Assembly (NCBI RefSeq): GCF_030285665.1
Contig: NZ_CP127295.1
Location: forward strand, 9,858,001-9,922,000
Source of the DNA: Amycolatopsis mongoliensis
GTDB lineage: Bacteria > Actinomycetota > Actinomycetes > Mycobacteriales > Pseudonocardiaceae
Reading direction: 5' to 3'
Length of the DNA stretch: 64,000 bases
In this document: positions 8,420-19,210 of the stretch, piece after piece
Numbering within the stretch: the stretch's first letter is position 1
Layout: every line of letters begins with the position of its first letter
Program-made: the position numbers and the translations under genes
The notes under the pieces: generated by a model
Database searches by the model: none
Told to the model about the DNA's origin: nothing
Seen by the model: only the letters and a program-made list of their open reading frames with translations

Positions 8420-8858
8420 CCAGGTAGGCCGACAGGCCACGGTGGCCCCGCCGCATCATCAGCGCGTGGTTCGCGCGGAAGAGCGGCCGGGCCACCGCGT
8501 CGAGCCGCCGCAGCAGCTCCTTGCGAGCCTGGACGTCCTGGGTGATCTCCAGGAGCGTGCCCGCGCCCGCCGCGCGGACCGCTCCGGCCAGCACCCCGTC
8601 CAGGTCGCCGCTCAACCGGACCCGCATCAGACCCGCTCGCTCGTCCTGGTGGTCCCGGTGCATCCGGACCACCAGGCGGAACGGGAGCCGGGACCGGCAG
8701 ATCAGCTCGGCGGTGTCGTCGTCCACCCGGCGCACCGTGCGGACGTCCGACCACCACCGCGGGTAGCCGGCGAGGTCGGTGACCACGCCGAACACCCGCT
8801 CGGGCGCGGTACCGGGCAGCAGCCACGTGCTGCTGAACCGGTAGCGTGCGCCCGTCAC
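8415..8858 (-). CDS. SRPBCC-fold (polyketide cyclase/START-like) protein
   Basis: This 147-residue soluble protein has a helix-grip fold that usually binds hydrophobic ligands. The opening strand-helix signature is FSSTWLLPGTAPERVFGVV, followed by the loop DLAGYPRWWSDV, both typical of actinobacterial SRPBCC proteins of the coenzyme-Q-binding/polyketide cyclase group. The GTG start follows the anti-sigma stop by one base, so it is the last gene of the sigma operon. Its stop is embedded in the repeat cluster. Role in the sigma response is unknown; lipid or membrane-stress handling is conceivable. Confidence 0.75.
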   Translation of the reverse strand: MTGARYRFSSTWLLPGTAPERVFGVVTDLAGYPRWWSDVRTVRRVDDDTAELICRSRLPFRLVVRMHRDHQDERAGLMRVRLSGDLDGVLAGAVRAAGAGTLLEITQDVQARKELLRRLDAVARPLFRANHALMMRRGHRGLSAYLA

Positions 8859-8859
8859 G

Positions 8860-9579
8860 TCACACCTGGGCCGAGACCAGCTTCCGGCCGTCCACCGTGA
8901 CGATGTCGACCGACTTGACGTCGTCGGGTGCCACCAGCGCGGACCCGTCGAGCGAGAAGCCCTGGCTCTCCCATTTCTCCGACACTTTCCAGCTGCCGGC
9001 GGTGACCGCCTGGCCTTCCTTCGTGACGACCTGCAGCAGGCACTGTTCCCCGGCCTTGACGCCCTTCACGGCGACATTCACCCGGACCCAGCCCTGGAAC
9101 GGCGCCACCGACGCGGCCAGTTGCACGCCCGTGGTCGGATCACGGCCTTCGACGCTCTTCGTGCCCGGAGGCGAGTCCGGCGGAGCAACCGGAGCGGCGA
9201 TGCCGGTGTCCGGCGCCGTCTGCCGGCCCACCAGGATCCCGCCGCCGAGCGCGGCCACCACCAGCACCGCCGCCGCGACCAGGGCCAGGCCCCGGCGTGA
9301 CGAACGGCCCGAGCGGACCGGCGCCGCCGTCTCCTCTTCGCGCACCCGCCGCAGGGTCTTCTGCAGCAGCAGGTCCCCGCCTTCGGGCGGCCCGTCGAGG
9401 AACGCCTCGGGCGGTACCTCGTCGAGCGACTCGCGCAGGGCGACGAGCTCGTTCAGGTCGAACCGGCACTGCGCGCAGGTCTGCAGGTGCCGCCGCTCGA
9501 AGTCGGCCGCCTCCCCGGGATCGAGCGCGCCGAGGGCGTACGCGCCGAGCTGCGTGTGACTCTCGTCGACCGAGTTCAT
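8860..9579 (-). CDS. Membrane anti-sigma factor, RskA/ZAS type
   Basis: This 239-residue single-pass membrane protein should hold the neighbouring ECF sigma factor inactive. The N-terminal cytoplasmic anti-sigma domain (residues 1-75) has the zinc motif H31-x3-C35-x2-C38 (HLQTCAQC). A TM helix lies near 100-125 (LVAAAVLVVAALGGGILVG). An extracytoplasmic RskA-like C-terminal domain follows (TTGVQLAASVAPFQGWVRVNV, with one Cys). Its ATG overlaps the sigma stop as ATGA, the usual arrangement for stoichiometric sigma/anti-sigma production. Release in relatives is by regulated proteolysis; the signal here is not visible. Confidence 0.88.
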   Translation of the reverse strand: MNSVDESHTQLGAYALGALDPGEAADFERRHLQTCAQCRFDLNELVALRESLDEVPPEAFLDGPPEGGDLLLQKTLRRVREEETAAPVRSGRSSRRGLALVAAAVLVVAALGGGILVGRQTAPDTGIAAPVAPPDSPPGTKSVEGRDPTTGVQLAASVAPFQGWVRVNVAVKGVKAGEQCLLQVVTKEGQAVTAGSWKVSEKWESQGFSLDGSALVAPDDVKSVDIVTVDGRKLVSAQV

Positions 9580-10229
9580 CGCGCCACCTCCGTTCCGCTC
9601 GAAATCATCGCTGCTCTCAGTGCTCTCAGTGCGTAATACGACCTTGATTTCACGGTACCCGGTGCGACGCCCAGTGTTCTCGCCGCTTCGGCCACCGTCC
9701 GTCCCCGGTAGTAGATCTCCACCAGGACCTCTCGGTGCTCGTTAGAAAGGCCGTCCATCGCGCCGAGCACCGTCATCGAGTCGACCACGCTCTGGGCGTG
9801 ATCGCGCTCGACGGCCGGTGTCGGCACTCCTTCGGCCGGTTCGGCCACCTCCTGTGGCCGGGCCGCCCGGGCACGTGCCCGGTCGGTGACCAGGTTGCGC
9901 GCGACGGTCAGCAACCAGCCGCGCACCGAGCCCTTCCCGTCGTTTTGCAGGTCGTCGGCGTGTTTCCACGCGCGGACCAACGTCTCCTGGACCACGTCCT
10001 CGGCTGCCGCCCGATCACCGGTCAGCCTCGTCGCGTAGGCCAGCAGGCTCCGGCCGTGTTCGGCGTACAACTGCCGAATCAGGTCTTCGCCTTTGGCCTT
10101 CTTAGGCCGCCTGCCTCCGATCGCCACCCTCGTCCTCCCGACGGTGTTCTGAGTCGGCGAGGACAGTACTGCAACCCGCAGCGCCACCGGCGGTGCGTGG
10201 GTCGAGCGCAGCGCGACCATGGTGTTCAT
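9576..10229 (-). CDS. ECF RNA polymerase sigma factor (SigK/SigL-like)
   Basis: This 217-residue sigma-70-family group 4 factor has sigma2 at about residues 45-110 (LLAYATRLTGDRAAAEDVVQ and VRAWKH) and sigma4 at about 155-210 (EHREVLVEIYYRGRTVAEAA and APGTVKSR). The ATG at 10229 has GGAAGG upstream. A later GTG in frame (VAIGGRRPKK) would give a protein nearer the usual family length and cannot be excluded. It is coupled to the anti-sigma gene and lies 43 bp downstream of the lipoprotein gene. A TGAACC-N16-CGTGTC element before the lipoprotein gene suggests autoregulation. Confidence 0.88.
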   Translation of the reverse strand: MNTMVALRSTHAPPVALRVAVLSSPTQNTVGRTRVAIGGRRPKKAKGEDLIRQLYAEHGRSLLAYATRLTGDRAAAEDVVQETLVRAWKHADDLQNDGKGSVRGWLLTVARNLVTDRARARAARPQEVAEPAEGVPTPAVERDHAQSVVDSMTVLGAMDGLSNEHREVLVEIYYRGRTVAEAARTLGVAPGTVKSRSYYALRALRAAMISSGTEVAR

Positions 10230-10272
10230 CGGCTGCCCGTCCTTCCTCGTTCTGCCCGGAAACCGTCGGTGT

Positions 10273-10788
10273 TCAGTAGCCGGAGCCACCGGCCGCGGGC
10301 TGGGCCTGACCGCCCGCGGTGACCTTGCTGCCGTCCGGCGCGATGGCGAACCAGGTGCCGTTGGCGCCCTGGCCGTTCATCTGCCCCGGTGCCTTGTCGC
10401 CCGAGAACTCGTACAGCGCCCAGCCGTTGAGCGTGAGCTGCTTGCTGCCGTCCGGGCGCGCCAGCGTGCCGACCTGGCTCTGCTGGATGCCCTGGAGCAT
10501 CGGCGGGGCCTCCCCGGCCAGCGCCGGCGGCCACGTCGTCGCGCACTGGGCGTCGCAGTTGGACGTCGGCGGCGTCGACATGTCCTTGTCGAACCGGTAG
10601 AGCGTCTTGCCCGCCGCGTCGGTGACGACCGCCCCGACCCCCGCGACCGCGGTGGCGGCCAGCATCACGTGCCCGGGCTGCCCGTGCTCGGGACCCTGGG
10701 TTCCGGAAGCCATGTCACCGCAGGCCGACAGTGGGGCGACGACAGCGACCGCGGCGGCGCACAAGCCTGCCGTCCGGATACGGTTCAT
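10273..10788 (-). CDS. Surface lipoprotein with YxFxxD-type repeats (PF03640-like)
   Basis: This 171-residue lipoprotein has a signal sequence ending in LSACGD, so the lipidated Cys is near residue 21. Two copies of the secreted-repeat motif follow: TLYRFDKDMSTPP with CDAQCATTWPPAL, and ALYEFSGDKAPGQMNGQG. This is the PF03640 lipoprotein family, common in actinobacteria and of unknown role, perhaps haem or redox related. The ATG at 10788 has GAGGAGA seven bases upstream, and the longer open frame reaching 11217 is not coding-like. It is the first gene of the sigma/anti-sigma/SRPBCC operon, so it is a probable regulon member and possibly a surface sensor or effector of the response. Confidence 0.85.
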   Translation of the reverse strand: MNRIRTAGLCAAAVAVVAPLSACGDMASGTQGPEHGQPGHVMLAATAVAGVGAVVTDAAGKTLYRFDKDMSTPPTSNCDAQCATTWPPALAGEAPPMLQGIQQSQVGTLARPDGSKQLTLNGWALYEFSGDKAPGQMNGQGANGTWFAIAPDGSKVTAGGQAQPAAGGSGY

Positions 10789-10843
10789 GACGTTCTCTCC
10801 TCGGTGAGGGCGGCACCGCCGTCCGGCGGACCTCGACACCTCA

Positions 10844-10871
10844 GACACGGACGGTTGCCCGAAACGGTTCA
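10844..10871 (-). promoter_or_regulatory. Candidate ECF-type promoter of the sigma operon
   Basis: On the minus strand TGAACC (10871-10866), 16 bases, then CGTGTC (10849-10844) matches the general ECF pattern of a -35 with AAC and a -10 with CGT. The -10 lies about 55 bases before the lipoprotein ATG. Autoregulation by the operon's own sigma factor is inferred. Confidence 0.5.
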
Positions 10872-10938
10872 GCGGGGTTTCGCACGGTTCGGTGCCGGTT
10901 CGAGGCCGGATTGGTGTGTTCCGGTGATCGGCACGATC

Positions 10939-10968
10939 TTGTCGCCGTGCGGGACGGGTTCCTAAGCT
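10939..10968 (+). promoter_or_regulatory. Housekeeping-type promoter before lipoprotein gene
   Basis: TTGTCG (10939-10944), 18 bases, then TAAGCT (10963-10968) is a good sigma-70-like match placed 43 bases before the GTG start at 11012. Confidence 0.55.
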
Positions 10969-11011
10969 GACGACGTTCGCACCGCCGCCCCCGATCGCCG
11001 CGGGAGCCGCC

Positions 11012-11596
11012 GTGTCCGTGAAACCCCTCGTCTTCGTGGCGCTGCTGGCCGTGGGCTGCTCCACCCCGGCTCCCCTGCCGCCGCCGTTCACGGCTTCGCT
11101 GACGTCGCCCACCGACGTCGTGCTGCACTGGCCGGACGACGCCGACGGGCACCGCGTCGAGTACGCGAACGACCCCGCCGGGCCGTGGACGACGCTGCGG
11201 TTCCTGCCCCCGCACACGACGAGTTACCACCACCCGGACCTGATCCCGGAGACGCCGTTCTACTACCGGGAGCAGCCGTTCACCGGCCCGGTGTCGGCGG
11301 AGACGACCGCGGGCGCGCCGGCGGCCGCGGACGCGACGGGGCTGCACGCGGTGGCGTCGGGCGACTCGGTGACGTTCACGTGGGCCGACCGCTCGGCGGA
11401 CGAAGCCGGCTTCCTGCTGGAGATCCGGCGGCCGGGCGCGACGGCGTTCGACCCGGTCGAGGTGACCGACCCGGACGCGACGACGTGCGCGCTGTCACTG
11501 CTGCCCGGCGAGGCGGGGGCCACCTACCGCCTCCGGGCGCTGCACTACGGCCCGCTCTCCCCGGTGGTCCACCAGACCACCGGGAAGGAGCGGTGA
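11012..11596 (+). CDS. Lipoprotein with fibronectin type III-like domains
   Basis: This 194-residue secreted lipoprotein has a signal sequence with lipobox LAVGCS (Cys at about residue 17). Two beta-sandwich repeats of fibronectin type III character follow (about 28-100 and 105-190). They are recognisable by VVLHWPDDADGHRVEYAN and TFYYR-type strands, then VTFTWADRSADEAGFLLEI and TYRLRALHYG. The GTG start matches the promoter at 10939-10968. It is divergent from the sigma operon and converges on uvrA with a 7-bp gap. No enzymatic motif is seen; a cell-surface binding role is inferred. Confidence 0.75.
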   Translation: MSVKPLVFVALLAVGCSTPAPLPPPFTASLTSPTDVVLHWPDDADGHRVEYANDPAGPWTTLRFLPPHTTSYHHPDLIPETPFYYREQPFTGPVSAETTAGAPAAADATGLHAVASGDSVTFTWADRSADEAGFLLEIRRPGATAFDPVEVTDPDATTCALSLLPGEAGATYRLRALHYGPLSPVVHQTTGKER

Positions 11597-11603
11597 GCCG
11601 CTG

Positions 11604-14465
<2,862 letters not shown>

Positions 14466-14542
14466 GCCAGGGTCCCTTCAGTGTCATTCTCAGCTGCGGT
14501 TGCCGGCCCGGTGTCAGGCTGCACGGGCGGCCGCGATCCATG

Positions 14543-15748
14543 CTACGAGCCACCACCGACAGAAACTGGCTCCGCGTCCTTGACCTGCGGTTCTTCCGGC
14601 TTGCGGCGGGTGGTGAGCCACCGGTGGACCGGCCGTTCGACCCCCGCGGTGACCGCCCAGCCGCCCAGTACGGCGGCGCCGACGACCACGGGGAGCCGCA
14701 GCCAGCCGGGCAGGCCGGCGTCGAGCAGAGCGCGGGCCAGGATGTAGCCCAGTTCCTGGTGCACCAGATAAAGACCATACGAGATGCCCGCGAGCCAGGT
14801 GACGGCCGGGGCGATCCTCGCCAGTCCGGGGAACCGCCAGTCCGGGCCGCGGGCGGCCAGGCAGACCAGCAGCAGGAGCACGGCGAACCCGATCGTGGAC
14901 GGCCAGCGCGCGGCGTCCTGCGGCAGCGCCCGGTGCAGCGGGAACACCTGCAGGTCCTGCGCGGCGACGGCGGCGAGGACGAACAGCGCGGCGTGCCAGT
15001 GCGCGAGCCGCTTCTTCGACCACAGCCAGAGCGCGATGCCGATGGCGAACACGTGCAGGCGGTGCAGCCCCAGCCCGTAGTAGACGCTGTCGACGACCGG
15101 GCGCGCCGTCTCCGGGTCGAAGACGGCGAAGCGGAGCAGGAGCGGGACGAGGATCAGCGCCCAGAGCAGGGCGACGGTCAGCCGGTGGGTGCGCCACGAC
15201 CGCGGCCACAGCAGAGCCGCGCCGGTGAAGGCCATCAGCTGCACCGGCAGCGTCCAGTAGGAGCCGTCCAGGTAGTAGAACGTCTCCGAGCGCACCCCCC
15301 ACTCCTGCACCATGCCGAGGTTGGCGACCAGGTCGAGCCCGGTCGGGATGTACCAGGGCGCGGGGTTCGCCGGCGGTCCCTGCGGCACGCCGAAGAGGAA
15401 CCCGGTGACGCCGGGCGGGTAGGGCAGGCCGCTGAAGGAGATGGCGGCGTACCGCGTGACGACGTAGGTCACCACGACGGCGACGAAGTAGGCGGGCACG
15501 AGGCGCGCTACGCGGTTCCACAGCCACCGGCGCGGATTGCCCTTGCGCAGGCTCGCGCAAACGAAGAAGGCGGAGATCACCAGCAGGATCGCGGCCCCGA
15601 ACTGCGCTGTCACCCGGAAGGGGTACCCCGTGAGCTCGGGGTGCAGCAGCGCGCCCTGGTGGGTGACGTGCCCCAGGATGACCGCGAAGACGGCGACGAC
15701 GCGGAGCAGGTCCCAACTGATCCGGCGCGGCGTCGGGGAGGTGGGCAC
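14543..15748 (-). CDS. Membrane acyltransferase, acyltransferase-3 family
   Basis: This 401-residue integral membrane O-acyltransferase has about ten TM segments. It opens with RRISWDLLRVVAVFAVILGH, whose H is the catalytic His of the OatA/acyltransferase-3 family, and has SFSGLPYPPG and the C-terminal GISYGLYLVHQELGY. Such enzymes acylate cell-wall or secreted glycans or natural products. The GTG at 15748 is the first start before the conserved motif, but its ribosome site is weak. It sits 77 bp downstream of uvrA in the same direction and is divergent from the metallohydrolase gene; no functional tie to repair is apparent. Confidence 0.82.
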   Translation of the reverse strand: MPTSPTPRRISWDLLRVVAVFAVILGHVTHQGALLHPELTGYPFRVTAQFGAAILLVISAFFVCASLRKGNPRRWLWNRVARLVPAYFVAVVVTYVVTRYAAISFSGLPYPPGVTGFLFGVPQGPPANPAPWYIPTGLDLVANLGMVQEWGVRSETFYYLDGSYWTLPVQLMAFTGAALLWPRSWRTHRLTVALLWALILVPLLLRFAVFDPETARPVVDSVYYGLGLHRLHVFAIGIALWLWSKKRLAHWHAALFVLAAVAAQDLQVFPLHRALPQDAARWPSTIGFAVLLLLVCLAARGPDWRFPGLARIAPAVTWLAGISYGLYLVHQELGYILARALLDAGLPGWLRLPVVVGAAVLGGWAVTAGVERPVHRWLTTRRKPEEPQVKDAEPVSVGGGS

Positions 15749-15847
15749 GGTCGTCCTGAGGTCGGCTGGCGGGGGCTGCCGTGAGCGTACGGGGGACGGC
15801 GGGCGCGCGCTTGTGCGGGTGGAACCGCTTGGAGCGAAACGACTACC

Positions 15848-16534
15848 GTGTGCACGGTGAACATCGTGGAGACCTACACCGGGCACGTCGACCCGGGCGG
15901 CGACGCCACCCGGCGGACCCTGGACGCGCTGACCATCACCAAGCTGTCCGTCGGCCCGATGGACAACAACACGTACCTGCTGGTGTGCCGGGAGTCGAAC
16001 GAGGCGCTGCTGATCGACGCGGCGAACGACCCCGAGCGCATTTCGGACCTGATCGGCCACGGCCCGGACCGCCCGGCGCTGCGCACGGTGGTGACCACCC
16101 ACCAGCACCAGGACCACTGGCAGGCGCTCGGCGCGGTCGCGGGGGCGAACGGGGCCAACACGGCGGCCCACCCCCTGGACGCCTCGCCGTTGCCGGTGCC
16201 GCCGGACTTCCTCGTCGAGGACGGGGACACGCTGTCGGTGGGGCAGGTCACGCTGTCGGTGATCCACCTGAGGGGGCACACGCCCGGGTCGATCGCACTC
16301 CTGTACCGCGACCCGTCGGGGCATCCGCACCTGTTCACCGGGGATTCGCTGTTCCCGGGCGGAGTGGGGCGGACCACGTCGCCCGAGGACTTCGCGCAGC
16401 TCCTGGACGACGTCGAGGCGCGGATCTTCGACGAGCTGCCGGACGACACGTGGTTCTACCCGGGCCACGGGGACGACTCCACGCTGGGCGCGGAGCGGCC
16501 GAAGCTGAAGGAGTGGCGCGAGCGCGGCTGGTGA
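15848..16534 (+). CDS. Metallo-beta-lactamase-fold hydrolase (glyoxalase II-like)
   Basis: This 228-residue soluble metallohydrolase has the binuclear metal signature HxHxDH in TTHQHQDHWQAL (about residues 79-90), the second histidine in HLRGHTPGSIAL, the bridging Asp in FTGDSLFPGG and a last His in FYPGHGDDS. The overall layout is that of glyoxalase II-like MBL proteins. A homologue sits next to uvrA in mycobacteria, which supports conserved synteny. I use the GTG at 15848 because GGAGCG precedes it at 11 bases; the GTG at 15857 is also possible. Physiological substrate unknown, probably a thioester. Confidence 0.88.
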   Translation: MCTVNIVETYTGHVDPGGDATRRTLDALTITKLSVGPMDNNTYLLVCRESNEALLIDAANDPERISDLIGHGPDRPALRTVVTTHQHQDHWQALGAVAGANGANTAAHPLDASPLPVPPDFLVEDGDTLSVGQVTLSVIHLRGHTPGSIALLYRDPSGHPHLFTGDSLFPGGVGRTTSPEDFAQLLDDVEARIFDELPDDTWFYPGHGDDSTLGAERPKLKEWRERGW

Positions 16535-16544
16535 ATTTCCTCCG

Positions 16545-16579
16545 AGCGGGGCGGCCAATGGTTTTCGGGCGGCCCCGCT
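16545..16579 (+). terminator. Hairpin terminator after the MBL gene
   Basis: AGCGGGGC (16545-16552) pairs with GCCCCGCT (16572-16579) and is followed by TTGTATTT. It lies ten bases past the MBL stop and before the end of the convergent DUF1684 gene. Confidence 0.7.
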
Positions 16580-16627
16580 TTGTATTTCCCGCGCCGCCGC
16601 TCGACGCCGACGAGCCCGCTGGAAGGG

Positions 16628-17410
16628 TCACCCGCGCTCGTACGGGATCTTCTCCCCCGCCTCGACCGGGAACGGCAGGTGGTTGCCCGCCGGCGGCAGC
16701 GGGCACGTCGCGAAGTCGGTGAACGCGCACGGCAGGTTGACCGCCCGGTTGAAGTCCAGCGTCACCGAACCGTCGGACGCAGGCGCACCGACCGGCAGCG
16801 AGCGGTTCGCCGCGTACGTCGTCACCCCGCTCGTCTCATCCGTGAACAGGATGCTCAACCCGCCGTCCTTGCCGTTGAACGCGGTCAGCGTGTGCGACTC
16901 TCCGCCGAAGGAGAAGTGCACCAGACCCGGCGCCGTGTAGACGTGGCTGAGGCCCTCCACGACGGCACCGACCGTCGTGGGCCGCGGTGAGTCGAACGGC
17001 TCGAAGCGGCCCGGCACCACCCAGGACGGCGACGGCTCGTACGCCGGGACGCCGTGGAACTCGCGCAGCACCTCGGCCTTCGGGTCGTGCACGCGGATCA
17101 GGTACCCCGAACGGCGGGCGACCTCGATCTCGACGTCGCCGGCCAGCACGCGCGTGCCCGCGCCGCTGTTGACCAGCTCGAACCGGCGGGTCTCGGTGAT
17201 CGGGGCGCCCTCGTGCACGAGTGTCGCGCCCGCCGGGTCGACGTACGCCGCGTCGGCGTCCTGCCACCAGCGGCCGGGGATGCCCGGGTACTCCCGCGGG
17301 GTGTCCGTCAGCCAGTCGAGCGACACCAGCGCCAGCCAGCCGTGGGGTGCCGCGAGGTCCTCCTCACGGCGCGTCTTCCAGTCCTGCCACTCGCTCGTGA
17401 ACGTGCTCAT
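16628..17410 (-). CDS. DUF1684 family protein
   Basis: This 260-residue soluble protein of the DUF1684 family has hallmarks WQDWKTRREEDLAAPHGWLA at the N-terminus, a central FGGESHTLTAFNGKDGG, and the C-terminal TLDFNRAVNLPCAFTDFATC then PLPPAGNHLPF. The two cysteines near the end are conserved in the family as I recall it. Function is unknown; the fold is all beta. The ATG at 17410 has GAGAAGGGG upstream. It follows the cyclase-like gene at 17431 by 20 bp on the same strand, so it may be the distal gene of that operon, although the family is widespread elsewhere. Confidence 0.85.
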   Translation of the reverse strand: MSTFTSEWQDWKTRREEDLAAPHGWLALVSLDWLTDTPREYPGIPGRWWQDADAAYVDPAGATLVHEGAPITETRRFELVNSGAGTRVLAGDVEIEVARRSGYLIRVHDPKAEVLREFHGVPAYEPSPSWVVPGRFEPFDSPRPTTVGAVVEGLSHVYTAPGLVHFSFGGESHTLTAFNGKDGGLSILFTDETSGVTTYAANRSLPVGAPASDGSVTLDFNRAVNLPCAFTDFATCPLPPAGNHLPFPVEAGEKIPYERG

Positions 17411-17430
17411 CGCGGGCCCCTTCTCCTCGG

Positions 17431-18036
17431 CTACGACGGTGCCAACCCGTCGCCGGAGCCGGTATTCCGCGTCCCAGTATCCGGACCGGTCCGCAGCCAC
17501 GCGATTTCACGCTCGCCCCCGGCGTGAACCACCACCCGCCGGAACTCCGGCGCGTCGCCGATCGCCGCGTGGAACCGGTCGGAGACGATCAGCAGCTGAT
17601 CGCGCTCCGGCTCCGCGGCCATCGCCGCCTTCAGCACCTCCGCCTCGCACAGCCAGACCGCCAGCGCGATCGCGGCGCCGCCGAAGTTCGGCCGGCGCAG
17701 CACCACGTCGCCGTGGTCGGCGGCGAGCCTCAGGCGCAGCCTGCCGAACTCGTTGAGGTGACGGTTGCGGCGCCGCAGCGCCCCGGCCAGCTCGTCGGCG
17801 AAGTCCGTCGCGACCCACCGCCGCGGCACGGACGGCGGGATGACCAGCGTCGTGTTGTCCCCCTCCGGCCGGCGGTACCAGGTCGGTGTCCGGTACGGCA
17901 CCGGGACGTGGTCGAACACCTCGTCCAGCACCCCGTCGAGGATGGTGCCGAGGTGCACCGCGCGGGCGGTGCCGCCGCGGCTCGGGGCGACGATCCCGAT
18001 CCGGACGACGGTCGCAGCCACCGGCACGGTGCGCAT
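17431..18036 (-). CDS. Degenerate nucleotidyl-cyclase-like protein
   Basis: This 201-residue protein resembles, by recalled pattern, small actinobacterial class III nucleotidyl-cyclase-fold proteins. Recognisable segments are the strand pair around YRRPEGDNTTLVIPPSVP (residues about 54-71), the helix ELAGALRRRNRH, the strand GRLRLRLAADHGDV, and the end segment DQLLIVSDRFHAAIGDAPEF. In active enzymes the first strand carries a metal-binding Asp and the second has GDG. Here the first strand reads VVRIGIVAPSRGG without the Asp, and the second reads GDN, so catalysis is doubtful. It starts four bases after the stop of the 18041-19006 gene, so the two are co-transcribed. A binding, scaffold or sensing role is inferred. 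The family match rests on memory of the pattern, not a search. Confidence 0.6.
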   Translation of the reverse strand: MRTVPVAATVVRIGIVAPSRGGTARAVHLGTILDGVLDEVFDHVPVPYRTPTWYRRPEGDNTTLVIPPSVPRRWVATDFADELAGALRRRNRHLNEFGRLRLRLAADHGDVVLRRPNFGGAAIALAVWLCEAEVLKAAMAAEPERDQLLIVSDRFHAAIGDAPEFRRVVVHAGGEREIAWLRTGPDTGTRNTGSGDGLAPS

Positions 18037-18040
18037 GGCC

Positions 18041-19006
18041 TCAGTCCCCCCGGGGCTCGAAGGACCACTGCAAGCCGTAGCTCAGCCCCTGGTGCAGCTC
18101 GTGGAACTCGAACCCCACCTCGCCGACCCGGTTGACCGACAGCGCGTCGCCCGAGTCGACGCCGTCGTCGACCACCCGGCCCGGCACGCCGTTGAGCCGC
18201 CACACGCGCGGCGGCGGGTTCGCGCGGTCGAACCGGACTCGCACCGAGAGCCGCTCGCAGCGGCGCAACGGCGTCATGACGTAGTACGGCCGCAGCGACG
18301 TGCGCCGCGGCGCGAAGCGGACCCCGTATTCGTGCCGCTGGCCGAGCCGCAACGGGCTGGGGAGCCGCATGACGAACTGCGCGTGGCTCACCGAAACCTG
18401 GCGCGCTTCGACGATCTCGCCGCCGAACAGGGCGTCGGCGGTGATGTCCGGCACCGGGTCGCTGCCCGGCTCGGCCGGCACGCTGAAGGAGAGCACGAGC
18501 TCGTCGAGCTCGTCGACCTCCGCGACGATCCGGCGTTCCTCCTCCAGGTCCGGCGGATCGCGGTCGAGGTGCAGCGTCGCCTTCATCGACTCGACGTACC
18601 AGCCGGCCAGCGGGTGCAGGTCGCGCTCCGGCGGGGGCGTCACGAGCAGCTCGTCGAGCCGGCGGAACGCCAGGTCGATCCGGCGGCGCGCGGTGCGCGG
18701 GTCCCGGTCCAGGACGCTGGCCAGCCACGAGATCCGCCGGTCGAGGAACTCCCCCGCGGCCTCTTCGTGCAGGCCGAACGCCGCGAGCGCGGCCAGCCGG
18801 AGGTCGTCCGGCAGCCGTCCGCACAGCTCGGTGAGCCGCAGCACGAGCTTCCGCCGGGCCTCGGCCGGCCGGTCGGCGTCGGTGATGTCGCACACCTCGC
18901 GCAGGAACGGGCCGATCCGCTGGTGCAGGTCGGCCGCGTCGAGCCCGCGGCCGCGGCGCAGTTCGTTCAGCTCGCGCACGAACGGGAAGGAGTTCTCCGG
19001 CCGCAT
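18041..19006 (-). CDS. Two-domain actinobacterial protein: helical module plus beta-rich domain
   Basis: This 321-residue protein has no enzymatic motif that I can find. Residues 5-130 are helical, with IGPFLREVCDITDADRP, RLPDDLRLAALAAFGLH and WLASVLDRDPRTARRRIDLA. I recall this module as an N-terminal unit in many uncharacterised actinobacterial proteins with variable C-termini. Residues 145-321 are beta-rich (ATLHLDRDPPDLEEERRIV, HEYGVRFAPRRTSLRPYYV, PPRVWRLNGVPGRVVDD). The ATG at 19006 has GGAAGGGG upstream, and a minus-strand TAATGT about 50 bases before it may be the -10. It is the first gene of the unit with the cyclase-like gene. Function unknown; the pairing suggests a regulator or effector that needs the cyclase-like partner. 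Confidence 0.7.
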   Translation of the reverse strand: MRPENSFPFVRELNELRRGRGLDAADLHQRIGPFLREVCDITDADRPAEARRKLVLRLTELCGRLPDDLRLAALAAFGLHEEAAGEFLDRRISWLASVLDRDPRTARRRIDLAFRRLDELLVTPPPERDLHPLAGWYVESMKATLHLDRDPPDLEEERRIVAEVDELDELVLSFSVPAEPGSDPVPDITADALFGGEIVEARQVSVSHAQFVMRLPSPLRLGQRHEYGVRFAPRRTSLRPYYVMTPLRRCERLSVRVRFDRANPPPRVWRLNGVPGRVVDDGVDSGDALSVNRVGEVGFEFHELHQGLSYGLQWSFEPRGD

Positions 19007-19107
19007 CCCACCCCTTCCCGGTGCCGCGGTGAAATGACAGCCCACATTACCAAGAAAGGTTCCGTGCCGGGCGTGACAGATCGCGGACACTCGCATTCAC
19101 GGAAATA

Positions 19108-19144
19108 CCCGGCCGGCCGGCCCCCCACGAGCCGGCCGGCCGGG
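19108..19144 (-). terminator. Hairpin terminator after the micro-ORFs
   Basis: A perfect 14-bp stem (19108-19121 with 19131-19144) with a 9-base loop is followed on the minus strand by GGGTATTTCC. It separates the two very small ORFs from the gene starting at 19006. Confidence 0.75.
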
Positions 19145-19154
19145 CTGCTGCGGA

Positions 19155-19199
19155 TCAGTTCGCGCCGAGGATCAGCGCCCAGATCAAGTGGCTCTCCAT
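19155..19199 (-). CDS. Possible 14-residue peptide
   Basis: An ATG at 19199 opens a 14-codon frame encoding MESHLIWALILGAN. A strong ribosome site, GAGGAGG, lies six bases upstream and overlaps the stop codon of the preceding 55-codon ORF (TGAGGAGG). This layout is typical of translational coupling. The peptide is hydrophobic and too short for a domain. It could be a leader, a membrane micropeptide or chance. The longer 77-codon frame running through it uses an upstream start with poor coding character and I do not favour it. Confidence 0.35.
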   Translation of the reverse strand: MESHLIWALILGAN

Positions 19200-19210
19200 C
19201 GCACACCTCC

